DNA from: Stomoxys calcitrans
Taxonomy: Eukaryota > Arthropoda > Insecta > Diptera > Muscidae
Reading direction: 5' to 3'
DNA length: 64,000 bases
Assembly: GCF_963082655.1 (NCBI RefSeq)
Contig: NC_081555.1
Span: 15,035,262-15,099,261, forward strand
The position numbers and the translations under genes were made by a program. The notes under the pieces were generated by a model. It made no database searches. It was given only the letters and a program-made list of their open reading frames with translations, and was not told where the DNA came from. Positions 37,489 to 48,965 of this stretch are shown here, one piece after another (position 1 is the stretch's first letter; each line of letters starts with the position of its first letter).

Positions 37489-38500
37489 TTACCACATTCA
37501 GCACGGATGTTGAGGGACCAAACACAACTCACTGTGCCAAATTGCAGTGAAATCATATAATAAATTGGCCTTTTATGAGCCGAAGAAATAAATTTCCAAT
37601 GTTGTACCATAGAGCGTATGAGTCATATTAATTTGTTGGAGTGTCAAGAAAACCGGCCATAAAATAGTTAATTTATAAGCAATTTTTAAAATTTTAAATT
37701 TATTAAGTAGACAACATCTGGAACATTTCTTTGACAAAATGTTTTTTTTACATTTTGCAAGTAGACGGGTTAGTAAATTAATTTGTCAGTCCGTCTGTCC
37801 GTCTTTCTTTTTCTTATGTAAAGTTGGTTTGACAAAAAAATGCTAGTATTTACTTGCCAAATGCCACTTTAGGCACGTAAGCGAGTGGTTGGTTGGCTTG
37901 TTGTGTGCTTTTTAGCCAAATACTAAGTTTATTCGCACGAAAATGGTCTATTAATTGGTTAGGAAATATGCCGCGTTTTATTGGACGTACAGTACTACCT
38001 CTACGGAATGTGTTCGCATTTTCTTAGCTGCCATTTTCTTTTTATAATGCATTTTGACAGTTGTTGATGGCAAAGGCCGAATTCAGTATTAGGCTTTAGG
38101 AATAGAAAGTAACCCCTAAATAGTGTTGTCTACTTACAAAATAACTCCTTAACGTCCTACATCTTAAACTCAAAGTCAGTCAATGACTGGTATCACATCA
38201 ACCCCCAAGTATCGGTATCTCTATTCCGCACAATGGCATGGGAAATAGATAATCTTCTTATTATCTTTCCAACATGAGCTACACTCGCTTTCTCGCACCC
38301 ATAGTCCTACGTTCTCCATAATGATGCTCAAAACCGCACTTATCTCCTGTAAAGGAAGACAGAAGTCCTTAGAGGTGATCCAGATGATGAAAAACAGATG
38401 CGGGCACTGTGATTTTCACTAAACCTTAATATTTGCCTCTGTTTCTCATGAACTGGATATCCTTATAGTACTTTTGTCTCCTTTTGCACCTTTTCGCTGT
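37489..38500. repeat. ~1.0-kb tandem duplication, copy B
   Basis: Same order as copy A. The offset is 899 bp in the first part (37605 against 36706) and about 1,020 bp after about 37990, because copy B has ~110 bp more (CTGCCATTTTCTTTTTATAATGC...GAATTCAGTATT). Divergence looks moderate. Confidence 0.85.
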
Positions 38501-38677
38501 TCCACAGTGCTACATGCACTCTTGCCATGGAAAGGCTTTGTATTCACTTATTGAAAAGCCAATCCTCTGCCTTCTCTGTCCCACTTGCACCGTTATGGCT
38601 TGCACCCAAATGATTCGGACCTGGGCTCTCTTAGAGAAGGTGTTAATCTTTTTCTTGCACTACAAGACTGTTCGTAC

Positions 38678-38717
38678 CTGCTAATGGGCAACTTACCCTG
38701 CTAATGGGCAACTTACT
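38678..38717. repeat. Short 20-bp direct duplication
   Basis: CTGCTAATGGGCAACTTAC occurs twice in a row, 20 bp apart. It may be replication slippage in a LINE remnant. Confidence 0.8.
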
Positions 38718-38743
38718 GAGTGTAGATGTTCGATGTCCTTGAA

Positions 38744-39004
38744 TTAATACCATACCACCTCACGCAGTCCCCGGTTTTTCGGCTGCAGAACCGTCTTATG
38801 TTTACCAAGTCGAAAGCAAAAATCGATCTCTGGATCCTCAATGTAAATTACCAATCTTGATAACCCCAGTGACTTCGTTTTATCCGTATAGCATGAGCCA
38901 CCAAATGACAGTAACAGAGTTCCGTTAAACCAAAACTCTGCTGCCAGTCTCCTTATAATAGATAATTCAATCCACTTTCGTGAAATTTTTATATAAAATA
39001 ACAT
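38744..39004 (-). pseudogene. LINE ORF2 remnant, RNase H domain
   Basis: A minus-strand frame of 86 codons. GGSCYTDKTKSLG is a worn form of the RNase H opening (YTDGSK..G). It is followed by VIYIEDPEIDFCFRLGKHKTVLQ, the strand that in non-LTR elements precedes the Gln-Ala-Glu helix. The catalytic Asp of YTD is visible, but the Glu helix is degraded (PKNRGLREVVWY). The copy is dead. Flanking DNA at 38480-38743 may be more of the same element, but I cannot align it. Confidence 0.7.
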
Positions 39005-39114
39005 AGAAGTCGATGGCTTCTTATGTGGGTGGCGTTATTCTCAAGAGATATTTGTCAAAGGATTGCTTATCGTCATTAAATCTAGGTAAGGCAGCCTTAA
39101 GTTAAAAGAGACTT

Positions 39115-39420
39115 AAAAAAAAAATAAATTATTAAAAAATACTAATAAGTTATAAACAAAATAAAAAAAATATTTTTAGTACCATAGAGCGTATGATTGA
39201 TAATAATTTTTTAGTTTATCAAGGAAAACTGCCATAAAATTGCCAATTTTTAAGCGATTTTAAAATTTTAAAATGCGTTCAAAAAACCAACATCAGATAG
39301 TTTTCAAATCACTACAAATAAAAAATAATCCATAACAAACTTTTAGAACCATTTAGTCAGGTCTGTCCGTCCATCGGCCTGTTCGCAATAAAAAAGAAAA
39401 CCAGAAAGTATTTAAGAAGA
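39115..39420 (+). repeat. GCGTATGAT-family partial block
   Basis: ACCATAGAGCGTATGATTGA near 39181, then AAAACTGCCATAAAATTGCC and TCTGTCCGTCCATC near 39362. Matches the first third of the 36.6-kb and 37.5-kb copies and is cut by the SINE at 39429. Confidence 0.75.
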
Positions 39421-39428
39421 AATCAGCA

Positions 39429-39742
39429 CACAAAATTGCAAATTTTGTCCATGAACATTCCACTAAGGAACAGGGGCAAGCTTCTCACATATCAACGAGT
39501 GCAGTTCGATTCAAGTTTTAAGCTCAATGATAAGGGGTCTCCTTTTTATAGCCAAGTCCGAACGGCGTGCCACAGTGCGACACCTCTTTTGAGAGAAGTT
39601 TTACATGGCATAGTACCTCACAAATATTGCCAGCATTAGGAGGAGAAAACCACCACAGAATTTTCTGATTGTCTCGCCTGGATTCAAACCCAGGTGTCCA
39701 GGGTCTTAGGCGGACATGCTAACCTCTGCGCTACGGTGGCTT
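39429..39742 (-). mobile_element. tRNA-derived SINE, copy 7
   Basis: Full-length minus-strand copy ending CGCTACGGTGGC. The A-box is intact and the B-box has one change (GGTTTGAATCC). The body is close to copy 2. Confidence 0.9.
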
Positions 39743-40430
39743 CCGATAACATAATTTTTCACTTTCCTAAATATAATTTTTTTTATCAAAATTTCCAATT
39801 ATTATTTTCCTTAATAATTCTTTAATAAGAGTTTCAGCCAAAAAATGTTCAACCACTTGTTCCATTTTCCATATATTTCCAAAACGACTCACTTTTCTCT
39901 TTAAGCCCTCCCCTCATCGCCTCGCTTATGACTGAACTGATATTTATAAAATATTTAATCAAATATTGCAGTGGAAGTCAAACTCACAGCCATCTTCTTC
40001 TGCCATTACAATTCATAACGATGTGAAGCGTCACTGACTGCCTGAAAATTGAAAGCAAAGTTCTGCTTTATATTCCTTCCTTTCAGTCTCTTTGCAAAGA
40101 GCAGAGTAAAGCCTGGTAAAGTTGCCAATAAAAATTTCCAATACCGTTCATTGGAGCGGCATGTATTTCGCATGCACAGCATTTCTGTTTGCATTTTCCT
40201 ATTTGTCAGACATTGAAGATGGTATTTACATGGGGGCCCTCCACAGCACATAAATCATTTTATTTTTGCACCCATATTTGAACATGAAACAATTTTTATG
40301 CCGTTAATTTATGTAACATTTGTCACTGACACCGGAATGTTGAATTGTTTGTAGAGTTTTTTTTGTTCGTCTTTTTTTTCGTTGAGCAAACATTGCTGGC
40401 ATGTGAGAAGGCCAATGACTGTAGGGTATA
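39743..40430. other. Intergenic, nothing recognised
   Basis: No gene or repeat family recognised; the 81-codon minus-strand frame at 40006-40251 lacks any domain. Confidence 0.5.
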
Positions 40431-40439
40431 ACATATCCC

Positions 40440-42297
40440 AGGACACACACAGGTCATTCACATTTGAATAGGTGCTTCAAATTTGGCGAAAATACTTCTT
40501 GCAGGTCGGTTGGGATTTTATATGGGCCAAAGCAGTCCATGTGTTTTGTTAAAACTTTTAACTAATGTGCTAAGTATGATCCAAATCGGCTCTTATCGGC
40601 TGATTTAGGGTCTTAGGCCCATAAAAGCCACATTTATTATCCGATTTTGCTGAAGTTTGGGACAGTGAGTTGTGTTGGACCCTTCGATATCCTTCCTCAA
40701 TTTGGCCTAGATCGGTCTAGATTTGGATATAGCTGCCATAGAGACCGATCTCTCGATTTAAGGTTTTGGGCCCATGAAAGGATCATTTATTATCCGATGT
40801 CGCCGAAATTTGGGACAGTGAGTTAAGTTAACCCCCTCGACATATTTCTGGAACTTGGCCGAAATCGGTCCAGATTTCGATATAGCTGCCATGTAGATCG
40901 ATCTCTCAATTTAAGGTTTTGGGCCAATAAAAGGCTCCTTTATTGTTCGATTTTACCAAAATTTGGGACAGTGAGTTGTGTTAGGCCTCTCGACATCCCT
41001 CTTCGATTTGGCCCAGGTCGGTCAAGATTTGGATATATCTGCCATATAGACCGATATCTCGATTTAAAGTTTTGGGCCCGTAAAAGGCGCATTTATTGTT
41101 CGATTTTGCCAAAACTTGGGACAGTGAGTTAAGTTAAGCCCCTCGACATTCTTTTGCAACTTAGCCCAGATCGGTCCAGATTTAGATATAGCTCCCATAT
41201 AGACCGATCTCTCGATTTAAGGTTTTGGGCCCATAAAAGGCGCATTTATTGTCCGATTTCGACGAAATTTGGGACAGTGAGTTGTGTTAGGCCCTTCAAT
41301 ATCCTTCATCAATTTGGCCTAGATCGGTTCAGATTTGGATATAGCTGCCATAGAGACCGATCTCTCGATTTAAGGTTTTGGGCCCATAAAAGGAGCATTT
41401 ATTGTTCGATGTGTCCGAAATTTAGAACAGTGAGTTGTGTTAGGCCCTTTGACATCCTTTTTGAATGTGGCTCATATCGGTCCAGATTTGTATATAGCTG
41501 CCATATAGACCGATCTCTCGATTTAAGGTTTTGGGCCCATAAAAGACGCATTTATTGTTCAATTTTCCCGAAACTTGGGACAGTGAGTTAAGTTAAGCCC
41601 CTCGACATTCTTTTGCAACTTAGCCCAGATCGGTCCAGATTTGGATATAGCTACCATAAGACCGATCTCTCGATTTAAGGTTTTGGGCCCATAAAAGGCG
41701 CATTTATTGTCCGATATCGACGAAATTTGGGACAGTGATTTAAGTTAAGCCCCTCGACATTCTTCTTCAATTTGGCCCAGATCGGTTCTGATTTGGATAT
41801 AGCTGCCATAGAGACCGATCTCTCGATTTAAGGTTTTGGGCCGATAAAAGGCGCATTTATTGTCCGATGTCGCTGAAATTTGGGACAGTGAGTTGTGTCA
41901 GGCCCTTCGACATTCTTCTTGAATTTGGCTCAGATCGGTCTAGATTTGGATATAGCTGCCATATAGACCGATATCTCGATTTAAAGTCTTTGCCCCATAA
42001 ATGCCGATTTCACGGAAATTTGACACAGTGACTTATGTTAGGCTTTTCGACATCCGTGTCGTATATGGTTCAGATTAGTTTATTTTTAGATATAGCTACC
42101 AAAAAGGCCAATATATTGTTCGACACAATTGAACAATGACTTGTACTTATTAGCATTTGGTCCAAATTGGAAGAAATTTCGATATGGCTGCTATGGGGCA
42201 TAATGTATGTATTTTTCACCGAATTTTGACGAAAGGAGGTTTGCATATATACCCGAGGTGGTGGGTATCCAAAGTTCGGCCCGGCCGAACTTAAACT
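40440..42297 (-). mobile_element. Hairpin-ended element with ~153-bp tandem repeats (E2)
   Basis: About ten units carrying GGATATAGCTGCCATATAGACCGATCTCTCGATTTAAGG-like sequence recur near 40727, 40880, 41033, 41188, 41340, 41495, 41645, 41798 and 41951, i.e. every ~153 bp. The right end (42272-42292) is a perfect hairpin with arms AAGTTCGGCC and GGCCGAACTT around one C, preceded by CGAGGTGGTGGGTATCC. The 145-codon frame at 41154-41591 is produced by the 3n repeat length (51 codons per unit), not by a gene. Confidence 0.85.
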
Positions 42298-43290
42298 TCA
42301 AAAGTTTTATTTTTGTAAAAAAAAAAAATTCTTTGGGAAAATGTTGACGTATTTTGTCAAAAAATTTATTGCCTTCTCTTGAAATTAATTTCATCAACTT
42401 AAGCCTGCCAGCATATAATATTTCTCCATTTAATGAAGTTTAAGAAATCACTTTTAAGCACTTGTATATTCTCCAATGTCCTCTCAAAAATCCTCTCTGA
42501 CTAATCCCCATTCAAAAGCCATCACCATAAGTCATAACTTTGGGACAGCACTTCGCTTAATGGTGCTTGTTGTCATTATGGAACTTTTCCAATCATAATT
42601 CCCAAACAGCAACAGCCAATTCTAGCAAAGGCTACAACACCTTTGCGGGCAGGATAAGCAGCACAGCATGAAAGAGCTACACAACTGCAAGGATGTTGAG
42701 ATGGCTTTTGTTGCTCCATACTAATGACAATAATTGTAGTTTTTTTTTCTCTGCACAAAAATTTAATTATTAAAAATTATTAATAAAAGTTTTTAGGTTT
42801 TTTTGGACAATTTCATGAGGTTCTTGCCAGGATGGCGAAAACTTCCGGATGTTTTTGTTTTGTATGTCCCAGTTTTTTTGTGTCCTTACACAACACAACT
42901 CCCTCGCGATTGCGATTTGCTATAATAATGATGATGATGATGGTGTAAAAACAAAAACGTCATCAACGTCGGACATTGGACGACGACAACGACAAACATA
43001 AAATAAATTAGTTTTGGGTAACGACAATAAAGGCGACCAGAAAGAAAATGCCCCGCTGGAACCTCCCTTTGTCCATTCGAAAAAAGGAAAATTGTACGAA
43101 AAACAATGCGGCTGAGAGGGCAACGAAAAAAGTTGTTCATAAACAAAAAACATCACAGAACGCGACAAAATACAATAACAACAACAGATTAAATAAGCTA
43201 AAACTCAACTCGGTAGGATGAACTCCGATATTGGCAAAATGCCCAGGTAAAAGGATAAAGGGTGATTTCAAAGGACTGTTCAAGAAGTCA
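42298..43290. other. Intergenic, nothing firm
   Basis: No gene recognised. GATGATGATGATGG near 42930 and CAACAACAACAG near 43175 are short trinucleotide runs, and the frames at 42886-43168 are their shadows. Confidence 0.5.
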
Positions 43291-43855
43291 AAAAAATGTA
43301 ATTTAAAAAATTTTTAAAATTAATTTTTAAAAACTATAAAATTTTTTAATTAAATATTATTTTTAAATAATGTAAAATCTTTAAAATATTTAAAAAAAAA
43401 ACTTTTATTTTTTAAATTTTTTAAAAATTTTTTAAATTTTTAATGTTTATTTTTTTTAATTTTTTTTTTTTTTTTTTTTTGATAATTTTAGTTTTCACAA
43501 TTTTTTTTTAAATATTAAAACAAAAAATTAATTAAAAATTTAATAAAAGAAAAATTTTGCAATTATTTAATAAAAAAAATGTCATTTAAAAAAGTTTAAA
43601 ATTAATTTTTAAAAACTATAAAATTTTTTAATTAAATGTTATTTTTAAATAATGTAAAATCTTTAAAATATTTAAAAAAAAAACTTTTATTTTTCAAATT
43701 TTTTAAAATTTTAATATTTTTATTTTATTTTTTAATTTTTTTTTTTTTTTTGATAATTTTAGTTTTCACATTTTTTTTAAATATTAAAACAAAAAATTAA
43801 TTAAAAATTTAATAAAAGAAAAATTTTGCAATTATTTAATAAAAAAAACAAAATT
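43291..43855. repeat. 282-bp tandem duplication in A/T-only DNA
   Basis: ATTAATTTTTAAAAACTATA recurs 282 bp apart (43319 and 43601). The following 250 bp also match, including TTTAAATAATGTAAAATC and GATAATTTTAGTTTTCACA, with differences mainly in run lengths. Confidence 0.85.
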
Positions 43856-44100
43856 AAAAGAAAAAATATTTTTTTTTTAAAAAAGTTTTTTAATTTCGCA
43901 ATGATTTTACTTTTTGAAAATTTTTAAAAAATTTTCTACTATTTAAAATTTTTTAATAAAAAAATAAATTATAAGAAAAAACGATTTTTTGAAGAAGTTT
44001 TTAAGATGATTCAAAATTTTTGGAAAATTTTTAAAAAAATTTTATATTTTTTATTTTATATTTTTTTTTTTCAATTTTAAAAAAAAGTTTACTTTGAATG
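43856..44100. repeat. A/T low-complexity DNA
   Basis: Almost only A and T in homopolymer and mixed runs. No gene. Confidence 0.9.
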
Positions 44101-45040
44101 CCTTTACCCTTTTCTCATAATAATTCCGCACCAACATGCATACATATTTAAACAAATTTTTCCCGGGGAAAAAATTTTGTATAAGCAATGCCAAAAAGTT
44201 TATCCAAAATGTGTTTAATGGTCATTCACATTTTCAACGTCACACGAAACGGGGAGGGAATAGAATATGAATGAACCAACAACCAAACAAATTTTCTACC
44301 AGGCTCGAAAAGTTGCCAACAAAAGGACACACCATCAGAAGGCCACCAGAGGAAAGGAGGAAATCAAATAGAAAAACTAAAAAAAAAACCAAAGTAACAA
44401 TGCCCAAATCGAATAAAACAAGCTGGGGGGGGAGAAAAAACATAAAAAATTTCTAAAAAAAAAACCAACAGAGGCGCTGGTATAAAAAACGATTTAACGG
44501 ATAAAATACGGCCGTGCACCATTAATAAACGACCACGGGCAGCGCAAATCTAATTCGAAGGCTTAAAATTCATTTGAATGGCATGAACGATTTTGTTGCT
44601 CGATTTTCCTGCGATGGCAATTTTCCATGCTTTTCCCCCTAGGAGCTAGATGTATGACTTTTGCCACGTCGAAATATTTGAAATGTTAAATCAATTAAAT
44701 TTAAATGTTTTTTACGTAATACCACCTGACTGTGGGGTGAAATCGACAGTATAAGCAAAGCATTAATTGGAGAAAAGTTTAAATCATGCGAATAGAGGAG
44801 ACATAAAACTCGTGCCTCAGTTGGGATTTGGTTATTTGAGTTCAGAGAGAAAGAAATTTATTTGTATTAAAAATATAAAAAATTATCTACAATAAAATTT
44901 TAACAAAATTCTCTTTAAACAAAAAAATGTAAAAAATTTTCTAAAGAAATAATTTTGACAAAATTTTCTATAAAAATAAATTTTTGCACAAAATTTTCTT
45001 TACAAATACAGTTTTGCAAAAATGTAACAAAAAAGAAATA
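44101..45040. other. Intergenic, nothing recognised
   Basis: Less A/T-biased than its neighbours; may be single-copy. No exon or domain recognised. The 61-codon frame at 44271-44456 is rich in Lys/Arg/Asn/Thr through its A content. Confidence 0.5.
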
Positions 45041-45045
45041 AATCA

Positions 45046-46195
45046 AAACAAGTAAAAAGGCCGGGCCTCGGGTTTATATGTAAATCACCTAGCGTCAAAA
45101 TCCGTTGAAAAATGCATAAATTATGCCCCCATAGCAGCTATATCGAAATATAGTCCGATTTGGACTAAATTCGACACTGACATTGAGTGGTCTAATGAGT
45201 GCAAGTCATTGTTCAATTTTGTAGAACAAAATATTGGTCTTTTTGGTAGCCATATCCAACTATAGACTGAACCATATACGGCAAGGATGTCATAAACCTA
45301 ACAAATGTCACTGTATCAAATTTCAGCGAAATCGGATTATAAAAGTGCCTTTTATGGGGCTTAATCTGAACCGATCTATGCCACATTGTAGAAGGATCTC
45401 GAAGGGTCTAACATAACTCACTGTCTCAAATTTCGTCGAAATCGGAAAATGAATGCGTCTTTTAAGTGCTCAAAACCTTAAATCGAGAGATCGGTCTATA
45501 TGGCAACTATATCCAAATCTGAACCGATCTGAGCTAAATTGAAGAAGGAAGACGAAGGGCCTAACACAACTCACAGATCCAAATTTCGACGAAATCGGAC
45601 AATAAATGCGCCTTTTAAGGGCTCAAAACCTTAAATCGAGAATTCGATCTATATATAGCTGCCAATATCCGCATCTGAGCCGATCTGAGTCAAATTGAAG
45701 AAAAATATTGAAGGGCCTAACACAACTCACTGTCCCAAATTTTGGCACAATCGAACAATAAATGCGCCTTTTATGGGCCCAAGACATTAAATCGAGAATT
45801 CGATCTATATATAGCTGCCAATATCCGAATCTGAGCCGATCTGAGTCAAATTGAAGAAAAATATTGAAGGGTCTAACACAACTCACTGTCCCAAATTTTG
45901 GCAAAATCGAACAATAAATGCGCCTTTTATGGGCCCAAGACTTTAATCGAGAGATCGGTCTATATGGCAGCTATATCCAAATCTGAACCGATCTGGGCCA
46001 AATTGAAGATGGATGACTAGTTTCATAACACAACTCATTGTCTCAAATTTCAGGAAAATCGGATAATAAATGTGGCTTTTATGGGCCTAAAGCTGTAAAT
46101 CGGCGGATTGGTCTATATGGGGGCTATATCAAGATATAGTCCGATATAGCTCATCTTCAAGCTTAACCTGCTTATGGACAAAAAAAAAACCGGCC
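45046..46195 (+). mobile_element. Tandem-repeat element E3 (plus orientation)
   Basis: Starts AACAAGTAAAAAGGCCGGGC, with a worn hairpin and CTCGGGTTTATATG, then units of ~150-160 bp: GATCGGTCTATATGGCAGCTATATCC, AACTCACTGTCCCAAATTT, AATAAATGCGCCTTTTATGGGC. Two adjacent units (about 45600-45905) are almost identical. The 93-codon minus-strand frame at 45623-45904 is made by the repeat. Confidence 0.82.
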
Positions 46196-46199
46196 AAAG

Positions 46200-48120
46200 T
46201 TTCAGCTCAATATCTATCCTTTTTTTCAATTTTCTGAGAAAGCAAAAACATTTATAAAATTTTTCAAAAATAATCTTCACAAAAATCTTAGTAATAAAAT
46301 GTTAATAAGAGTTTGCTTCAAATAAGTAAAAAAAATGGTTATACAAATAAAATTTAAACAAAAAATGTCTAAGAGTACAATTTGGTTCCGATTGCTTTTT
46401 TTCATTTGAATTTTTCGACAAAAGTTTCTTTAGACATACAATTTTGTCACAATTTAACAAACAAAAATTTAAATAAAAATTAAAAAAGGAATATAAGAAT
46501 AATAAAAACAATTAAAAAAATCAAGAAAAATAATTAAAAAATAAAAAACACTTTAAAAATAAAAAAGTATAAAAAAATTTAAAAAAAAGAGAAAATTAAA
46601 AATCAAATTAAAAATAAAGCGATTTTACAAAAACATCTTTCTAACAAATTTTTAAGAAATCCAAAAAAAATGGATACAGCAATAAAAAAAAATTAAAAAA
46701 ACATTTGAAAATAAAATAAAATTTATTTAAAAACAAAAAAAAATGATTAAAAAATAAAAAAAAATAAAAAGGAAATAGTAAAAAATTTAAAAATTAAATT
46801 AAAACAATTTTCCAAAAAAATCCAAAAAAATTACAAAAATAAAAATAAAAAATTGAAAAAATTAATTAATTAAAAATTAAATTTTTATTAATATAAAAAA
46901 TTAAAAAAAAAATATATATAAAGCTTTTTCCAAAAAAAGTTACAAAATTTTGAAAAAACACATTTTTTTTTTTTTGATTTTCTAAGAAAACAAAAATTTT
47001 TATGTTAAGAAAAAAAATTATATTGGGTTGCCCAAAAAGTAATTGCGAATTTTTTAAAAGAAAGTAAATGCATTTTTAATAAAACTTAGAATGAACTTTA
47101 ATCAAATATACTTTTTTTACACTTTTTTTCTAAAGCAAGCTAAAAGTAACAGCTGATAACTGACAGAAGAAAGAATGCAATTACAGAGTCACAAGCTGTG
47201 AAAAAATTTGTCAACGCCGACTATATGAAAAATCCGCAATTACTTTTTGGGCAACCCATAAAATCTTTCCAAAAAAAAAATTCTACCTCGTAATAATATG
47301 TTAACAAGATTTTGCTTTAAATAAGTAAAAATATGTTTTACAAATAAAATAAAAAAAAAATTATGTCTTAGCATACAATTTGGTTCCAATTTTCTGAGAA
47401 ATCAAAAATCTTAAAATGTTGAAAAAAAACCAATTATATTTTTTTTAGAAATTTAAGAAAAATAGTTAAAAAATAATAAAAATAATAAAATAAAAATAAT
47501 ATAAATAAAAAATTAAGAAATTACACAAAAATTAAAATTCTTGACAAAATCATTTAAAAAATAAAACTTTTTCCAAAAAAAAGTTTACAAAATTAAAAAA
47601 AAAAATTTTTTTTTTTATTTTCTAAGAAAACAAAAATTTTGATTACAAGAAAAAAAATAGGTATATACAATTTTTCCAAAAAAAAAAAATATTCTACCCG
47701 GTAATAATATGTTAACAAAATTTTGCTTCAAATAAGTACAAATATTGTTTATACAAATAACATTTTTAAAGAAATCTCTAAGAATACAATTTGGTTCCAT
47801 TTTATTTTTTTTTTTTAATACATATATGTATATGTATTTTTTTAATTATACTTTTTCACTCCCATTAAAACTTCAATTTACAATTCTTCATTTATATTTT
47901 TTATATATTTTAGCAATAAAATTCACTTCCTGATCTATGTTAGTACAAAAATGGCATAAGAAAATATATATACAATAATATACCTTCTTTAAAACAATAT
48001 TTAAAAAAAATATGATAAGAAAACACGAACACAATTCTTTTATTTTAAAAAAATTTAACACAACAATTTTTTTTCATTTTTTTGTTAAGGAAACTTTTTG
48101 TTACTTAAATCTTTAAATGT
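46200..48120. repeat. Extremely A/T-rich low-complexity region
   Basis: Mostly A-runs with ATTAAAAA and AATAAAA patterns. TTTGCTTCAAATAAGTA.AAA..GTTATACAAATAA recurs near 46312, 47305 and 47720, together with AATTTGGTTCC, so old tandem duplication is present. The only firm insert is the MITE at 47021. No gene. Confidence 0.85.
47021..47260. mobile_element. Mariner-type MITE, ~236 bp, TA target site
   Basis: The terminal inverted repeat TTGGGTTGCCCAAAAAGTAA (47023 onward) matches the reverse complement of CAATTACTTTTTGGGCAACCCA (ending 47258), and a TA lies outside each end. The interior has no transposase. TA target and GGGTTGCCC ends are typical of non-autonomous mariner elements in insects. 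Confidence 0.92.
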
Positions 48121-48960
48121 TAATGACTCACACACGTACATAAAGAATATTCAAGAAGAAGAAGAAACTCTCTAAATGACTACATAAATAAATGTATGTA
48201 AATGTCTATCTTGTTGGTGGCCTTACGCTAGGCAGTTAGTGAAGAAGGTGCCACAACATAATTGCGGTCATAATGACCGGAAGCGGAAACTTAAATAATA
48301 AGTAATTATAGCAGTTACAAGAAATGCCATAATTATACAATAACAAAAAATAATAACACAAAGAATACTTAAAACAAAAGGTATGGCCAAGAAAGAGGGG
48401 AAGAGAAAAAAGAAATAAAAACCAAAGTAAGCAAACAGCGAGTCTGTCTATAGAATTATAGAGCTTGGCAAAACTTAAGTTCAACTCTCTGTGGCGCGCA
48501 CACACACACACACACACAGTTGCCAGCTTCAAGAAAACAATAGCGTCTGTGTTAAAGGAAAAAAACTTTAAGCAGGACAACGTAAACTGTAACAGAACTT
48601 TGGCTTCCTACAAGAACATACATCAAGGAAAAAGTCACAAACTCAATGGGTCCTTGGAAGTTTGCTTTAGCAGTTGACTGGCGTTCTTGTTCTTTCCCAT
48701 GTCCATGTCTGACTACATTTTCTCTGAAAACCGTTTGTCGGTCAGTGTGGCCACTACATTGGCCTTTGGCACAACTATAAATAATACAAGGAAATAAAAT
48801 AAAATTATATTTAACAAAAAGAAATGGAAAGAAAACACAATTGTAACTGAAACTGTTATTATGGCCACTTTACTGGTTGTTCTTTATGATTGGACAAATT
48901 TAAGGATGATGTGGAAAACTGAGTGAAACAAAGTCATACACAGAAAAAAATTCTAAGTTT
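48121..48960. other. Intergenic, with a short (CA)n run
   Basis: Holds CACACACACACACACAC near 48500. The 114-codon frame at 48236-48580 runs through it and has no domain. Otherwise nothing recognised. Confidence 0.6.
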
Positions 48961-48965
48961 TTAAT

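Noticed and set aside
41154..41591. 145-codon frame with internal repeats as a possible repeat protein
   Set aside because: The ~153-bp unit length is divisible by three, so an open frame repeats automatically. Units elsewhere contain stops, and this lies in element E2.
48236..48580. 114-codon hydrophobic minus-strand frame as a membrane protein
   Set aside because: Runs across a (CA)n run, has no recognisable family and lies in A/T-rich DNA where Phe/Leu/Ile/Tyr-rich frames occur by chance.
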